This document shows positions 1 to 7,059 of a stretch of DNA of 20,215 bases, piece by piece (position 1 is the stretch's first letter; each line of letters starts with the position of its first letter). Origin of the DNA: Rothia sp. HMSC078H08 (GTDB lineage: Bacteria; Actinomycetota; Actinomycetes; Actinomycetales; Micrococcaceae); assembly GCF_001808955.1 (NCBI RefSeq), contig NZ_KV795253.1, positions 1-20,215 of the forward strand, written 5' to 3'. A model generated the notes under the pieces. It saw nothing but the letters and a program-made list of their open reading frames with translations. It was not told where the DNA came from and did not search any database. The translations under genes were made by a program, and so were the position numbers.

Positions 1-187
1 TTTTATGGGTGCTAAAAAATCTTTAAAAAACTTCCAAAAAACCTTATAAACGCAGAAGAAACCACTCAAACCCTCACAGAATGCCCTCTAGAACCCCCTC
101 CGCAGCCCCTATTCCCATACCCTGCGCTTGATTCCTAACCCTGCACGATTCCTAACTCTGCATTTGGGTACCCATACCTATAGATGC

Positions 188-234
188 GAAAAAGCCCCTC
201 CCCTTCCATCCTGTAATGAATAGAAGAAGAGGGG
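188..234 (-). terminator. Rho-independent terminator of dnaB
   Basis: On the minus strand an imperfect stem forms between CCCCTCTTC (234-226) and GAAGGGGAGGGG (206-195), with a 3-nt bulge, and is followed by GC and a run of five U (193-189). It lies about 25 nt past the dnaB stop. The rest of 1-187 is AT-rich and shows no supportable gene. It contains two near-identical 16-bp direct repeats, GATTCCTAACYCTGCA, at 130-145 and 147-162. Confidence 0.7.
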
Positions 235-258
235 TGCAGCTACAGAGTGCTGAGCTGA

Positions 259-1614
259 TTAGTACTGGGGAGGCGCCTCATTCGCCATATTGTTGAAGCG
301 CGAATACTTACCGCTAAACGCCAACGGGATAGTACGAGTCGGACCACCACGGTGCTTAGCAATAATCATGTCCGCCTCACCCACGCGTTCACTATCCGGG
401 TTATACATATCCTCACGATGCAGCAGAATCACCATATCCGCATCCTGCTCAATAGAACCCGACTCACGCAGATCCGAAACCATCGGACGCTTATCAGTAC
501 GTTGCTCCGAACCACGGTTCAACTGAGACAGCGCAATCACCGGAACATCCAGCTCCTTAGCCAACAGCTTCAGGCTACGAGAAAACTCCGAAACCTCCTG
601 CTGACGCGACTCCACCTTCTTACCCGAACTCATCAGCTGCAGGTAGTCCAGCACCACAAGCTTCAAATCATTACGCTGCTTGAGGCGACGGCACTTCGCA
701 CGAATCTCCATCAGAGTCATATTCGGCGAATCATCAATAAAGAGAGGAGCAGAATCAATACGACCCTGCAGAGTCGCCAGGTTCGTCCAGCCCTCAGTAT
801 CCAGATCGCCCTTCTTCAGACGACCCATCGAAATCTTGCCCTCCGCAGAGAGAATACGCATCGCCAACTCAGTACGACTCATCTCCAGCGAGAAAAACAC
901 AGTCGTCATCTGATGATGAATAGCCGCAGAACGAGCAATATCAAGAGCCAAAGTCGACTTGCCCACACCCGGACGAGCCGCAATAACAATCATCTGGCCA
1001 CCGTGCAGACCACCGGTCAGCTCATCAAACTCAATAAAGTCAGTCGGCACACCGTACACGCCATCGGGGCGGTTCGAGTTTGCATCAATCTCATTGATGG
1101 TCTCCTCCAACGCCTCAGAGAAAGACACATAGTCTTCCTTCGCGTTACCATCAGTCACCGCATAAATCTCAGCCTGCGCCTGATCCACCAAAGTATCGAC
1201 CTCAGTCTCATTGGCGTAACCCAGCTGAGCAATCTTCGTACCCGCCTCAATCAGGCGGCGCATAATCGCGTGCTCCTTAACAATCTCAGCGTAATACTGA
1301 GCATTAGCAGCAGTCGGAACCGACGCAATCAGCGTATGAATATAGGACGCGCCACCAACACGAGTCAGCTCGCCGCGCTTCTTCAGCTCATCAGCAACCG
1401 TAATCGCATCCGCAGGGCTACCGTGACCGTAAAGAGAAAGAATCGCCTCATAAATCGTCTCGTGCGCCGGCTTATAGAAATCAGACGCACGCAGGCTCTC
1501 AACCACATCTGCAATAGCGTCCTTCGACAGCAGCATGCCACCGAGCACCGACTGCTCAGCCACATCATCATGAGGCATAGTGCGGGAACCATAATCAATG
1601 GCAGTTTCAGACAT
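259..1614 (-). CDS. dnaB: Replicative DNA helicase DnaB
   Basis: This is the hexameric helicase that unwinds DNA ahead of the replisome and recruits primase. The 451-aa protein has the usual length and no intein. The N-terminal helical domain spans about residues 15-120, followed by a linker and a RecA-type ATPase domain. Visible motifs are Walker A ARPGVGKST (213-221), the catalytic Glu in SLEMS (E244), Walker B LVVLDYLQL (319-327), ALSQLNR (361-367), SDLRESGSIEQDAD (380-393) and KHRGG (420-424). The ATG start is preceded by a GAGGATA ribosome-binding site. In many actinobacteria dnaB follows rplI closely; here about 3.5 kb of accessory DNA separates the two. It has its own terminator and a 105-bp upstream gap, so it is probably transcribed alone. 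Confidence 0.98.
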   Translation of the reverse strand: MSETAIDYGSRTMPHDDVAEQSVLGGMLLSKDAIADVVESLRASDFYKPAHETIYEAILSLYGHGSPADAITVADELKKRGELTRVGGASYIHTLIASVPTAANAQYYAEIVKEHAIMRRLIEAGTKIAQLGYANETEVDTLVDQAQAEIYAVTDGNAKEDYVSFSEALEETINEIDANSNRPDGVYGVPTDFIEFDELTGGLHGGQMIVIAARPGVGKSTLALDIARSAAIHHQMTTVFFSLEMSRTELAMRILSAEGKISMGRLKKGDLDTEGWTNLATLQGRIDSAPLFIDDSPNMTLMEIRAKCRRLKQRNDLKLVVLDYLQLMSSGKKVESRQQEVSEFSRSLKLLAKELDVPVIALSQLNRGSEQRTDKRPMVSDLRESGSIEQDADMVILLHREDMYNPDSERVGEADMIIAKHRGGPTRTIPLAFSGKYSRFNNMANEAPPQY

Positions 1615-1719
1615 GCTTATCCTCGCGTTTCAATCCGATATCTACGACGTTCCAGAAACAATTTCTGCAGAACTCCTATGCTAGTTTCTCACGAAGGCAC
1701 ACGCGAAACATATACACGC

Positions 1720-2919
1720 CTAATGGGCAGCGCGCAGATAATCCTCAATCTTCTCAACGGCGAGCGCCGCCCCATCCATGGTGCGCATTGCCTCACCCAG
1801 CTGCCGCGCCCTAGCGCGCATGCCCTCATCTCTGAGCAGACGGCCCAGAATATCGCGCACATTGCCGCGGCGCACATCATTCTTCGTAAAACGCAGGGCG
1901 TTACCGTAGCGCACGCACTCCTCAATATTCCAGCTTTGCTCCGCCTGCATCGCAATACCGGCAAACGGTACACCCGCCAGGCACGCCGTCTGCACCGTTC
2001 CCTCACCGCCGTGGGTCATCGAGGCGTCAATATGACCGGCAAGCAGATGAGCCGGAACGGTCCCCGCAAAGTGGATGTTATCGCCCAGTAGGCTGGTTTC
2101 TGCGTCCGGCAGCGGCACCCCGCCGCCGACCAGCACATCCACCGGAGCAGCTGACAGCTGCCGTAGCACCTGCGCCAAAATATCTGCAGACCCTGAGGAA
2201 CCCATTCCCACGTAGACCAGTGGCCGCTCTCTCGGTTCGAGAACAATCTGCGGTAGCTCACCGGGCGCGCGGTAATAGATAGGACCCACACTAACGTCGG
2301 GCTCTACCAATGAGTCCCCGCGTAGCTGCGTAAACAGAGAGCAGATAAGGTTCACATCGGCGCTGAGCATATCGACGGTACGGCGAGGAAGCGTGAGCCC
2401 ATGCTCACGCGCCACACGCGTAAAAGAAGCCGGCTTATACGAAAACACCCGCGCCACAGCCCGCAACCATCCCGGCGCCGCGAGCTCGCTGGCTGCAGGC
2501 TTCTTCGAAAAATACGTCGACGAGTACGCATACGGGCGCGCATAGAAAATGGGGACACCGGCAATACGCGCAGACAGCAACATCGTCAGGTTAGAACCGA
2601 TCACCACAGCATCCGCGCTAAAGTCACGGATAGCCGCAAGCTCAGCGGCAACCCTTCGACGCACCATGCCGGTCGTAAAAGGGTGCCGCACTCCCCTGCC
2701 CTGATCCAGCGCCATAATCTGCTCAGCCTCAGCATCGCTCATAATCGGTTCGCGAAGATGCACGGGCAACCCCGCGTTTTCCAGCAGTCCCAGGTATTTA
2801 GGGGAATACACGTGGAATAAGACCGTATGGCCTCGCTCCTGAGCTGCACGCGCTATCTCGATACAGCGCGTGGTTTCACCCATATTGAAGCTTTCAGGCG
2901 AGAAAAGAATACGGCTCAT
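1720..2919 (-). CDS. GT1-like (UDP-glucosyl/macrolide-type) glycosyltransferase
   Basis: This is a probable GT-B fold glycosyltransferase of the GT1/MGT type that moves a sugar from a nucleotide-sugar donor to an unknown small acceptor. From the chosen ATG it has 399 aa. The C-terminal donor-binding half shows VGMGSS (about 237-242), HGGEGT (303-308) and, after LAGVPFAGIAMQAEQ, the acidic/Gln pair EQ (327-328). The N-terminus MSRILFSPESFNMGETTR lacks the His seen near residue 20 in many GT1 enzymes, so the catalytic base is uncertain. The ORF stays open to a GTG at 2940, but GGAG lies 6-7 nt before the ATG at 2919, so 2919 is preferred. There is no signal peptide or membrane segment, so it is probably cytoplasmic. 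A strong terminator upstream separates it from the methyltransferase gene. The acceptor cannot be told from sequence. Confidence 0.8.
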   Translation of the reverse strand: MSRILFSPESFNMGETTRCIEIARAAQERGHTVLFHVYSPKYLGLLENAGLPVHLREPIMSDAEAEQIMALDQGRGVRHPFTTGMVRRRVAAELAAIRDFSADAVVIGSNLTMLLSARIAGVPIFYARPYAYSSTYFSKKPAASELAAPGWLRAVARVFSYKPASFTRVAREHGLTLPRRTVDMLSADVNLICSLFTQLRGDSLVEPDVSVGPIYYRAPGELPQIVLEPRERPLVYVGMGSSGSADILAQVLRQLSAAPVDVLVGGGVPLPDAETSLLGDNIHFAGTVPAHLLAGHIDASMTHGGEGTVQTACLAGVPFAGIAMQAEQSWNIEECVRYGNALRFTKNDVRRGNVRDILGRLLRDEGMRARARQLGEAMRTMDGAALAVEKIEDYLRAAH

Positions 2920-2959
2920 AACATTCTCCGGCAGGCGCACACGTGACTGAGCCGATTCT

Positions 2960-2987
2960 GCGGCTCATACACCGCGGCTCATACACC
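2960..2987. repeat. Perfect 14-bp tandem duplication upstream of the glycosyltransferase
   Basis: GCGGCTCATACACC occurs twice in direct tandem (2960-2973 and 2974-2987), in the short gap between the methyltransferase terminator and the glycosyltransferase start. Read on the minus strand each copy contains TGTATGAG, which resembles an extended -10 element. It could be a duplicated promoter or operator, or simply a replication slip. Confidence 0.6.
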
Positions 2988-2994
2988 TCAGTGT

Positions 2995-3043
2995 AAAACG
3001 GAGCCCCAGTATTCCCTCGGATAGAGGGGAATACTGGGGCTCC
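2995..3043 (-). terminator. Strong terminator downstream of the methyltransferase
   Basis: A near-perfect 19/20-bp inverted repeat with one bulged base (GGAGCCCCAGTATTCCC at 3000-3016 and its complement ending at 3043) has a loop of about 5 nt. On the minus strand it is followed by CGUUUUA, and on the plus strand by GTTT, so some bidirectional activity is possible. It separates the methyltransferase from the glycosyltransferase. Confidence 0.8.
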
Positions 3044-3078
3044 GTTTCGCTGTATAAGCTTTGCGGTGTGACTCTGTC

Positions 3079-3921
3079 TTACTTCTTGCGCAGAATCATG
3101 CCAATAGCGCCAATATGGTCGGCGTGGCGGCGGAACACGCCGCGCATACCCAGCACACGCTCACGAATCTGCGGCTTACGTGCCAGATTGAACGCAATCT
3201 TCGCAACGCCTGCGGGGCCCTCATCAGCCAGCAGACGCTTCGGCTCCAGCAGGGCCATATCGGTCTGGTACACATCCAGCACCTCAAAGCCAGCCTCTTC
3301 CGCCAGAGCAGTCCACTCGGCAACGGTCAGCGGGCGGGCATTCACGCGGATAGTGCGCGCCAAATCCTTCTGAATCTCTTCCTTCAACTCGGGGCGCAGA
3401 TAATCGGGAACCAGCGACATCTCATGAATAGCGTAGTGGCCCCCCGGACGCAGCAGACGAGCCGCCTCACGCATAATCTCCAGCTTGTGCTTATCGGTCT
3501 GCATGGTCAGCATCGCCTCGCCCACCACGGCGTCGTAGCTTTCTGAAGGCAGGCCGGTCTCCTGAGCGCTAGCGTTCACCACACGGTAGTTCGGCTTAGT
3601 CGATGCGCCAATACGCTCGGTCACGATTTCAGCAGCCTTGGGGTCAAGATCCACACCGGTGTAGCTCTTGGGGGAACGCTTCACAATCTCCAGGGCGGTA
3701 ATACCCAGGCCCGGCGCAAACTCCACGACGTCAATATCGCCACCCAGGGCACGAGCCAGCAGCCAGTTGGTGGTCTCGCGGCCGCCGGGGCGCAGAACCT
3801 TCTTGCCCAGCTGAGCCAGCAGCCAGTGACCTGCCGCCTTGTCGGCGGGGCGGTCGGTGCCGGGAACGGAAGGGGTCTTAGACACGGAAGGGGTCTTAGA
3901 CACGGAAGGGGTCTTAGACAC
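3079..3921 (-). CDS. Class I SAM-dependent methyltransferase
   Basis: This is a putative class I (Rossmann-fold, methyltransferase-11/UbiE-like) methyltransferase with unknown substrate. Numbered from the chosen GTG start (280 aa), it shows motif I VVEFAPGLG (65-73), motif II TGVDLDP (88-94), an acidic post-motif region DAVVGEAML (130-138) and LLRPGG (156-161). The ORF remains open upstream to 4080. However, GAGGAG lies 9 nt before the GTG at 3921, and the upstream translation (Cys-rich, no domain) does not look like protein. The first 18 codons are three copies of an 18-bp repeat encoding VSKTPS. There is no Erm-like signature, so a link to rRNA methylation or antibiotic resistance is not supported. 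It sits in the accessory stretch between rplI and dnaB, is followed by its own terminator, and is preceded by a 644-bp gap rich in hairpins. Confidence 0.82.
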   Translation of the reverse strand: MSKTPSVSKTPSVSKTPSVPGTDRPADKAAGHWLLAQLGKKVLRPGGRETTNWLLARALGGDIDVVEFAPGLGITALEIVKRSPKSYTGVDLDPKAAEIVTERIGASTKPNYRVVNASAQETGLPSESYDAVVGEAMLTMQTDKHKLEIMREAARLLRPGGHYAIHEMSLVPDYLRPELKEEIQKDLARTIRVNARPLTVAEWTALAEEAGFEVLDVYQTDMALLEPKRLLADEGPAGVAKIAFNLARKPQIRERVLGMRGVFRRHADHIGAIGMILRKK

Positions 3922-3928
3922 GGAAGAC
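3866..3928. repeat. 18-bp tandem repeat, 3 copies plus a partial, at the methyltransferase start
   Basis: The unit ACGGAAGGGGTCTTAGAC (plus strand) is repeated exactly at 3866-3883, 3884-3901 and 3902-3919, with a partial copy ACGGAAGAC after it. It is in frame and encodes VSKTPS three times. Each copy carries a possible GTG start, but only the first has a ribosome-binding site at proper distance. Copy-number changes would keep the frame. Confidence 0.95.
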
Positions 3929-4565
3929 AACTCCTCAATACTTGTATTTAATATGCAAAATTTATCTTCCCTAATTCTAGACCCGCCACCCCAAGAAAGG
4001 AAATATGACGTTATATAGAAGTGTGGTTGCCCTTTATTACAGCATGCCTCAACACCACTACAGCCACCCTTGCTGCACACCCTAGAGATTAAACAGAAAC
4101 TGGAGCTGAACCTCTCGGTCCAACCCCAGTCTCATCACACACACATACATACGAAAATCAGAGCCACTTCCGCAAGGAAAGTCCAACTTTCTGATGGCCC
4201 TCTCGAACCATCTATATAAAGTATTACGCGTAAACCTTTATTCCCTGTAGGTTAAAGCTGTAAGAAAGCTGGGAATAGATTTTTCTTCAACATCGGGGTG
4301 CAGCACCCCGGATTTCACGCGGAAACTACACGTCGCGTTAAAAGAAGAAAGGCAAGGCGCTTTTGCCTTGCCATCCTTCTTTCGCTAGCGGGCGACCCCG
4401 CTACACGAAACACACACATTCACATCGCAGTCCTCTCGAACCAACACTTATAGTAAACACCCCCAACCTTATGGGAGGATTGAATTTCGCTGGAAACAAG
4501 CTGGGAGAAAACCAACAGAACCCTGAGAGCTTTGATATTGTGCAGTTTGCGGACTCTAAACCGGG
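3922..4565. other. 644-bp gap without a supported gene; hairpin-rich, possible structured RNA or leader
   Basis: This gap lies between the methyltransferase start and the small membrane protein gene and holds no gene I can support. Five inverted repeats follow each other: 4239-4277 (TATTCCC/GGGAATA with a nested AGCT/AGCT), 4294-4310 (CGGGGTG/CACCCCG), 4317-4338 (ACGCG/CGCGT), 4341-4382 (AAAGAAG + GGCAAGGC with complements) and 4386-4403 (TAGCGGG/CCCGCTA). The motif CCTCTCGAACCA occurs at 4199-4210 and 4432-4443, with a diverged copy at 4111-4122. A plus-strand open frame ends at 4569 and its last 33 codons (from ATG 4471) look somewhat protein-like, but no ribosome-binding site precedes it. 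A small ORF of 34 codons on the minus strand (4419-4315) overlaps the hairpins. Confidence 0.5.
4341..4382 (-). terminator. Terminator-like hairpin in the structured gap
   Basis: On the minus strand the 8-bp stem GGCAAGGC/GCCTTGCC (4372-4365 with 4358-4351), loop AAAAGC, is followed by TTTCTTCTTTT, a good U-rich tract. A second 7-bp stem AAAGAAG/CTTCTTT flanks it through a 3x3 internal loop, so the hairpin could also form a longer structure. It lies about 190 nt past the small membrane protein gene and about 420 nt before the methyltransferase start. It may end the former transcript or act as an attenuator for the latter. Confidence 0.6.
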
Positions 4566-4871
4566 CTAATAAGCCGCCATATACAGACCCAGCAGCACCA
4601 ACGGGTTAGCCACTACAGAAATAACCACCAAGCAAATATTAGCCACGCGGTACTGACGGAACTTCACCAGACCCACCAGCGCGCACACCAGCGCAACACT
4701 GGATCCAAGGCCGCCAACCACCAGTAAAAGAAGCAGAAGAGCAGTAGCGACATTCGCGTCCGCAAATGGGATAACCGCTAGAGCGCACAGCAGCAAATTG
4801 ACGCACTCCAACACCACACCCGTAGACAGAAGCTGAGCGCTAGAAGACAAACGTGAAAAAGATCGAGCCAT
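4566..4871 (-). CDS. Small hydrophobic membrane protein, function unknown
   Basis: I do not recognise this 101-aa protein. It is strongly hydrophobic, with three likely membrane helices at about residues 15-36, 41-68 and 76-97. A short basic N-terminus (MARSFSR) and a basic loop KFRQYR (70-75) suggest an inside-positive orientation. No enzyme motif is visible. The ATG at 4871 has no clear Shine-Dalgarno sequence, so the exact start is uncertain. It lies alone on the minus strand between the rplI terminator/parS site and the hairpin-rich gap, at the edge of the accessory stretch inserted before dnaB. The length and helix content resemble small DUF4190-like membrane proteins, but I cannot assign a family. 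Confidence 0.6.
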   Translation of the reverse strand: MARSFSRLSSSAQLLSTGVVLECVNLLLCALAVIPFADANVATALLLLLLVVGGLGSSVALVCALVGLVKFRQYRVANICLVVISVVANPLVLLGLYMAAY

Positions 4872-4974
4872 GTCTACCAGTCTACGGGGTCAATTGGCGT
4901 ACTTCGCAGTCACAACCGCTCTAACCACCAATCCTTCTACTGCCCTACCCCTATTCTCAACCTCTCAAAAACAA

Positions 4975-4990
4975 TGTTTCACGTGAAACA
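4975..4990. other. parS site (perfect 16-bp palindrome)
   Basis: TGTTTCACGTGAAACA is an exact match to the widely conserved bacterial parS centromere sequence bound by ParB. It lies between the small membrane protein gene and the rplI terminator, about 9 kb to the left of the other four sites in this window. Confidence 0.95.
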
Positions 4991-5020
4991 TGCACCGGAG
5001 CGGGCACAGCTATGGGTACA

Positions 5021-5057
5021 ACAAACGGGGTGCCCCTCACGAAGAGGGACACCCCGT
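5021..5057 (-). terminator. Terminator of the rpsF-ssb-rpsR-rplI cluster
   Basis: On the minus strand ACGGGGTGTCCCTC pairs with GAGGGGCACCCCGT, with a single mismatch and a UUCG-type loop, followed by UUUGUUG. It lies about 55 nt after the rplI stop, a classic strong intrinsic terminator. Confidence 0.85.
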
Positions 5058-5112
5058 CCGACACTCAACGCCCTAGCATCAAAGCACCAGCGTCAAATAT
5101 CTAAAAATCTAC

Positions 5113-5565
5113 TTACGCAGCAGCAACGACGTCCAGGACAACGTTAGCAACAACGTCAGCGTGCAGGCGGACAGTCACCTTGTACTCACCGGTGCGCTTG
5201 ATAGCGGAACCCAGGTGGATGGTGCGCTTGTCAACGGAGCCAATGCCAGCAGCCTCAATAGCCTCAGCAATAGCCTCAGCCTTGACGGTACCGAACAGGC
5301 GACCGTCAGCGCCAGCCTTGTGTGCAACGACAACCGGCTTAGCAGCCAGGGACGCAGCAATTGCCTGAGCCTCTTCCAGAGAAGCCTTAGCACGAGCCGC
5401 ACGAGCGGCGCGGATGGACTCAACCTGCTTCTCGCCACCCTGGGTCCAGGTCACGGCGAAGCCGCGGGGCAGCAGGTAGTTACGTGCGTAACCGTCCTTA
5501 ACGGTGACAACATCGCCAGCTGCACCGAGGCCGGAAACTTCCTGAGTCAGAATGATCTTAGCCAT
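5113..5565 (-). CDS. rplI: 50S ribosomal protein bL9
   Basis: Ribosomal protein bL9 binds domain V of 23S rRNA at the base of the L1 stalk and helps keep the reading frame. The 150-aa length is typical. The N-terminal domain is clear: [23 protein letters not shown] followed by [15 protein letters not shown] long Ala/Arg/Glu-rich connecting helix (about 45-75) precedes the C-terminal domain, which includes [20 protein letters not shown] precedes the ATG. It is the last gene of the rpsF-ssb-rpsR-rplI cluster, 20 nt after rpsR, and is followed by a strong terminator. Confidence 0.97.
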   Translation of the reverse strand: MAKIILTQEVSGLGAAGDVVTVKDGYARNYLLPRGFAVTWTQGGEKQVESIRAARAARAKASLEEAQAIAASLAAKPVVVAHKAGADGRLFGTVKAEAIAEAIEAAGIGSVDKRTIHLGSAIKRTGEYKVTVRLHADVVANVVLDVVAAA

Positions 5566-5585
5566 GTTACTGTCTCTCCTTCTCT

Positions 5586-5822
5586 TTAGCGGCCAGCGCC
5601 GGAGTAGGGCAGCAGTGCAACTTCGCGGGCGTTCTTAATAGCCTGAGCGATCTTGCGCTGCTCCTGAACGGTCACGCCAGTCACGCGGCGAGCGCGGATC
5701 TTGCCGCGGTCGGAGATGAACTTGCGCAGAAGTGCGACGTCCTTGTAGTCGATAACGGTGACGTCAGCAGCCTTGAGGGGGTTCTGCTTGGGTTTGGGCT
5801 TACGGATTTCAGCCTTAGCCAT
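5586..5822 (-). CDS. rpsR: 30S ribosomal protein bS18
   Basis: Ribosomal protein bS18 forms a dimer with bS6 on the platform of the 30S subunit. The 78-aa protein carries the core [19 protein letters not shown] and the conserved [20 protein letters not shown] (44-63). It has no Cys residues, so it is the zinc-independent (C-minus) form. AGGAG lies upstream of the ATG with good spacing. It sits between ssb and rplI in the standard ribosomal cluster. Its product may, together with bS6, repress the cluster through the leader hairpin upstream of rpsF. Confidence 0.97.
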   Translation of the reverse strand: MAKAEIRKPKPKQNPLKAADVTVIDYKDVALLRKFISDRGKIRARRVTGVTVQEQRKIAQAIKNAREVALLPYSGAGR

Positions 5823-5905
5823 CGTGGTGCTCCTTAGAGTTGGGAGCCCGCGGCGGATAACCGCGGGATGGATTGATAAATTACTATTCGGAAAACGAAA
5901 CCGGC

Positions 5906-6538
5906 TTAGAACGGAGGTTCGTCGTCGGCGCCGCTACCCCAGTCATAGTTACCACCAGACTGAGAACTCCACGGATCAGCAGCAGGAGCTGCGGGGGCCG
6001 CCGGAGCAGCCGGAGCGGAGTAGCCAGACTGGCCAGAGTAACCATTACCCTGAGCAGCAGCAAAATTGTTCTGCTGAGGAGCGGAGAAACCGCCCTGAGC
6101 AGCAGCGTTGTACCCAGCGCCACCGCCAAAGCCACCCTGCGCACCGCCACCGAAGTTATTACCTCCGGCAGAACGCTGTGCGCGAGTCACCTGAGCAGTA
6201 GCAAAACGCAGAGTCGGGCCAATCTCCTCGACCTCAAGCTCAAACGAAGTACGACGCTCGCCTTCCTTGGTCTCGTACGAGCGAGACTTCAGACGGCCCT
6301 GCGCGATAACCTGAGTACCCTTCTTCAGAGTCTCTGCAACATTCTCAGCGTAACCACGCCACACCGACGCACGCAGGAACAGGGTCTCCCCATCCTCCCA
6401 CTGGTTCGTCTGGCGGTTAAAAGTACGCGGAGTCGATGCGATCGTGAAATTAGCAACCGCCGCACCCGCAGGGGTGTAACGAAGCTCCGGATCGCCAGTC
6501 AGATTACCAATAACGGTAATAACGGTATCGCCTGCCAT
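5906..6538 (-). CDS. ssb: Single-stranded DNA-binding protein SSB
   Basis: SSB coats single-stranded DNA during replication, recombination and repair, and its C-terminal tip recruits partner proteins. In this 210-aa protein the OB fold spans about residues 1-112 ([20 protein letters not shown], then [14 protein letters not shown] and [20 protein letters not shown]). A long disordered linker rich in Gly, Ala, Gln and Asn follows (about 120-195) and includes an [13 protein letters not shown] run. The protein ends with the acidic tip DDEPPF (205-210). GAGGAGG lies 6 nt before the ATG. It lies 95 nt after rpsF and 83 nt before rpsR in the ribosomal cluster, as usual for this family. Confidence 0.97.
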   Translation of the reverse strand: MAGDTVITVIGNLTGDPELRYTPAGAAVANFTIASTPRTFNRQTNQWEDGETLFLRASVWRGYAENVAETLKKGTQVIAQGRLKSRSYETKEGERRTSFELEVEEIGPTLRFATAQVTRAQRSAGGNNFGGGAQGGFGGGAGYNAAAQGGFSAPQQNNFAAAQGNGYSGQSGYSAPAAPAAPAAPAADPWSSQSGGNYDWGSGADDEPPF

Positions 6539-6590
6539 TTGATGCCTCCTCGATAAGAGTTACAAGTATGTTGAATCCAGTACAGCGCAA

Positions 6591-6611
6591 CCCCCTGACA
6601 TTTTTAGGGGG
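6591..6611 (-). terminator. Small hairpin between rpsF and ssb (possible partial terminator)
   Basis: CCCCCT (6591-6596) pairs with AGGGGG (6606-6611) across a 9-nt loop, shortly after the rpsF stop. On the minus strand it is followed only by UUGCG, so it would be a weak attenuator or mRNA stabiliser between rpsF and ssb rather than a full terminator. Confidence 0.35.
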
Positions 6612-6633
6612 TCAGCCGACCGGCAAGAAACAA

Positions 6634-6939
6634 CTACTTGCTGGAGATCTTCTGATCCTCCGGGCGGATGATCTTGGTACGCATGACGGACTCGTTCAGG
6701 TTCAGAACACGATCGAGCTCAGCTGCGGTCTCGGGGGTAGAGGTGAAGTTCACCACTGCGTAGATACCCTCAGACTTCTTCTGGATCTCGTATGCCAGGC
6801 GACGACGGCCCCAGATATCGACGTTGTCGACGGAACCACCCTCGTTGGTCACGATCTCGAGGAACTTGGACAGCGACGGCTCAACCGCACGGTCCTCAAC
6901 CTCGGGGCTGAGGATAACCATCAGTTCATATGCACGCAT
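6634..6939 (-). CDS. rpsF: 30S ribosomal protein bS6
   Basis: Ribosomal protein bS6 binds bS18 on the 30S platform. The family-typical N-terminus [20 protein letters not shown] and the conserved [20 protein letters not shown] are visible. The ORF is open upstream to 6996, but the ATG at 6939 is the true start: it gives the standard N-terminus, and AGGAGGGG lies in front of it. The resulting protein has 101 aa. It is the first gene of the rpsF-ssb-rpsR-rplI cluster. The leader can fold so that the ribosome-binding site is paired, which suggests translational autoregulation by the bS6:bS18 complex. Confidence 0.97.
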   Translation of the reverse strand: MRAYELMVILSPEVEDRAVEPSLSKFLEIVTNEGGSVDNVDIWGRRRLAYEIQKKSEGIYAVVNFTSTPETAAELDRVLNLNESVMRTKIIRPEDQKISSK

Positions 6940-6949
6940 GATTAAACCC

Positions 6950-6990
6950 CTCCTTTGGGCTAAACGGCTATGGGATTTCCATAGCAGGAG
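6950..6990 (-). promoter_or_regulatory. rpsF leader hairpin, candidate bS6:bS18 autoregulatory element
   Basis: On the minus strand CTCCT (6990-6986) can pair with AGGAG (6954-6950), which is the rpsF Shine-Dalgarno sequence. Stacked on it is GCTATGG/CCATAGC (6985-6979 with 6973-6967), loop AAATC. All unpaired bases are on the 3' side, CGTTTAGCCCAA, giving a CCG at the stem-bulge junction. A hairpin with a 3' bulge and CCG is the known form of the bS6:bS18 leader, which mimics the 16S rRNA binding site. The base pairs are seen; the function is inferred. Confidence 0.5.
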
Positions 6991-7059
6991 ATTCATTGTG
7001 CTCTACACGTGAAGCACACCGGGTGGGGAACACGCATAGATTTCTTAACAATACACGAG

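Noticed and set aside
352..2091. Long plus-strand open frame (579 codons)
   Set aside because: It is antisense to dnaB and the glycosyltransferase; its translation is Arg/His/Leu-rich with no domain, as expected for a shadow frame.
3922..4080. Upstream extension of the methyltransferase (53 more residues)
   Set aside because: A ribosome-binding site GAGGAG sits right before the GTG at 3921, and the extension has no domain character.
4160..4196. RNase P RNA-like GGAAAGTCC
   Set aside because: Only a short word matches; no surrounding conserved RNase P elements.
4199..4210. tRNA T-loop-like GGTTCGA on the minus strand
   Set aside because: The flanking bases do not form a T stem, anticodon arm or acceptor; no tRNA can be folded here.
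4363..4569. 68-codon plus-strand frame ending NPESFDIVQFADSKPG
   Set aside because: The first part is made of the hairpin region and no start has a ribosome-binding site. The last 33 codons look protein-like but could be a remnant; not enough to call a gene.
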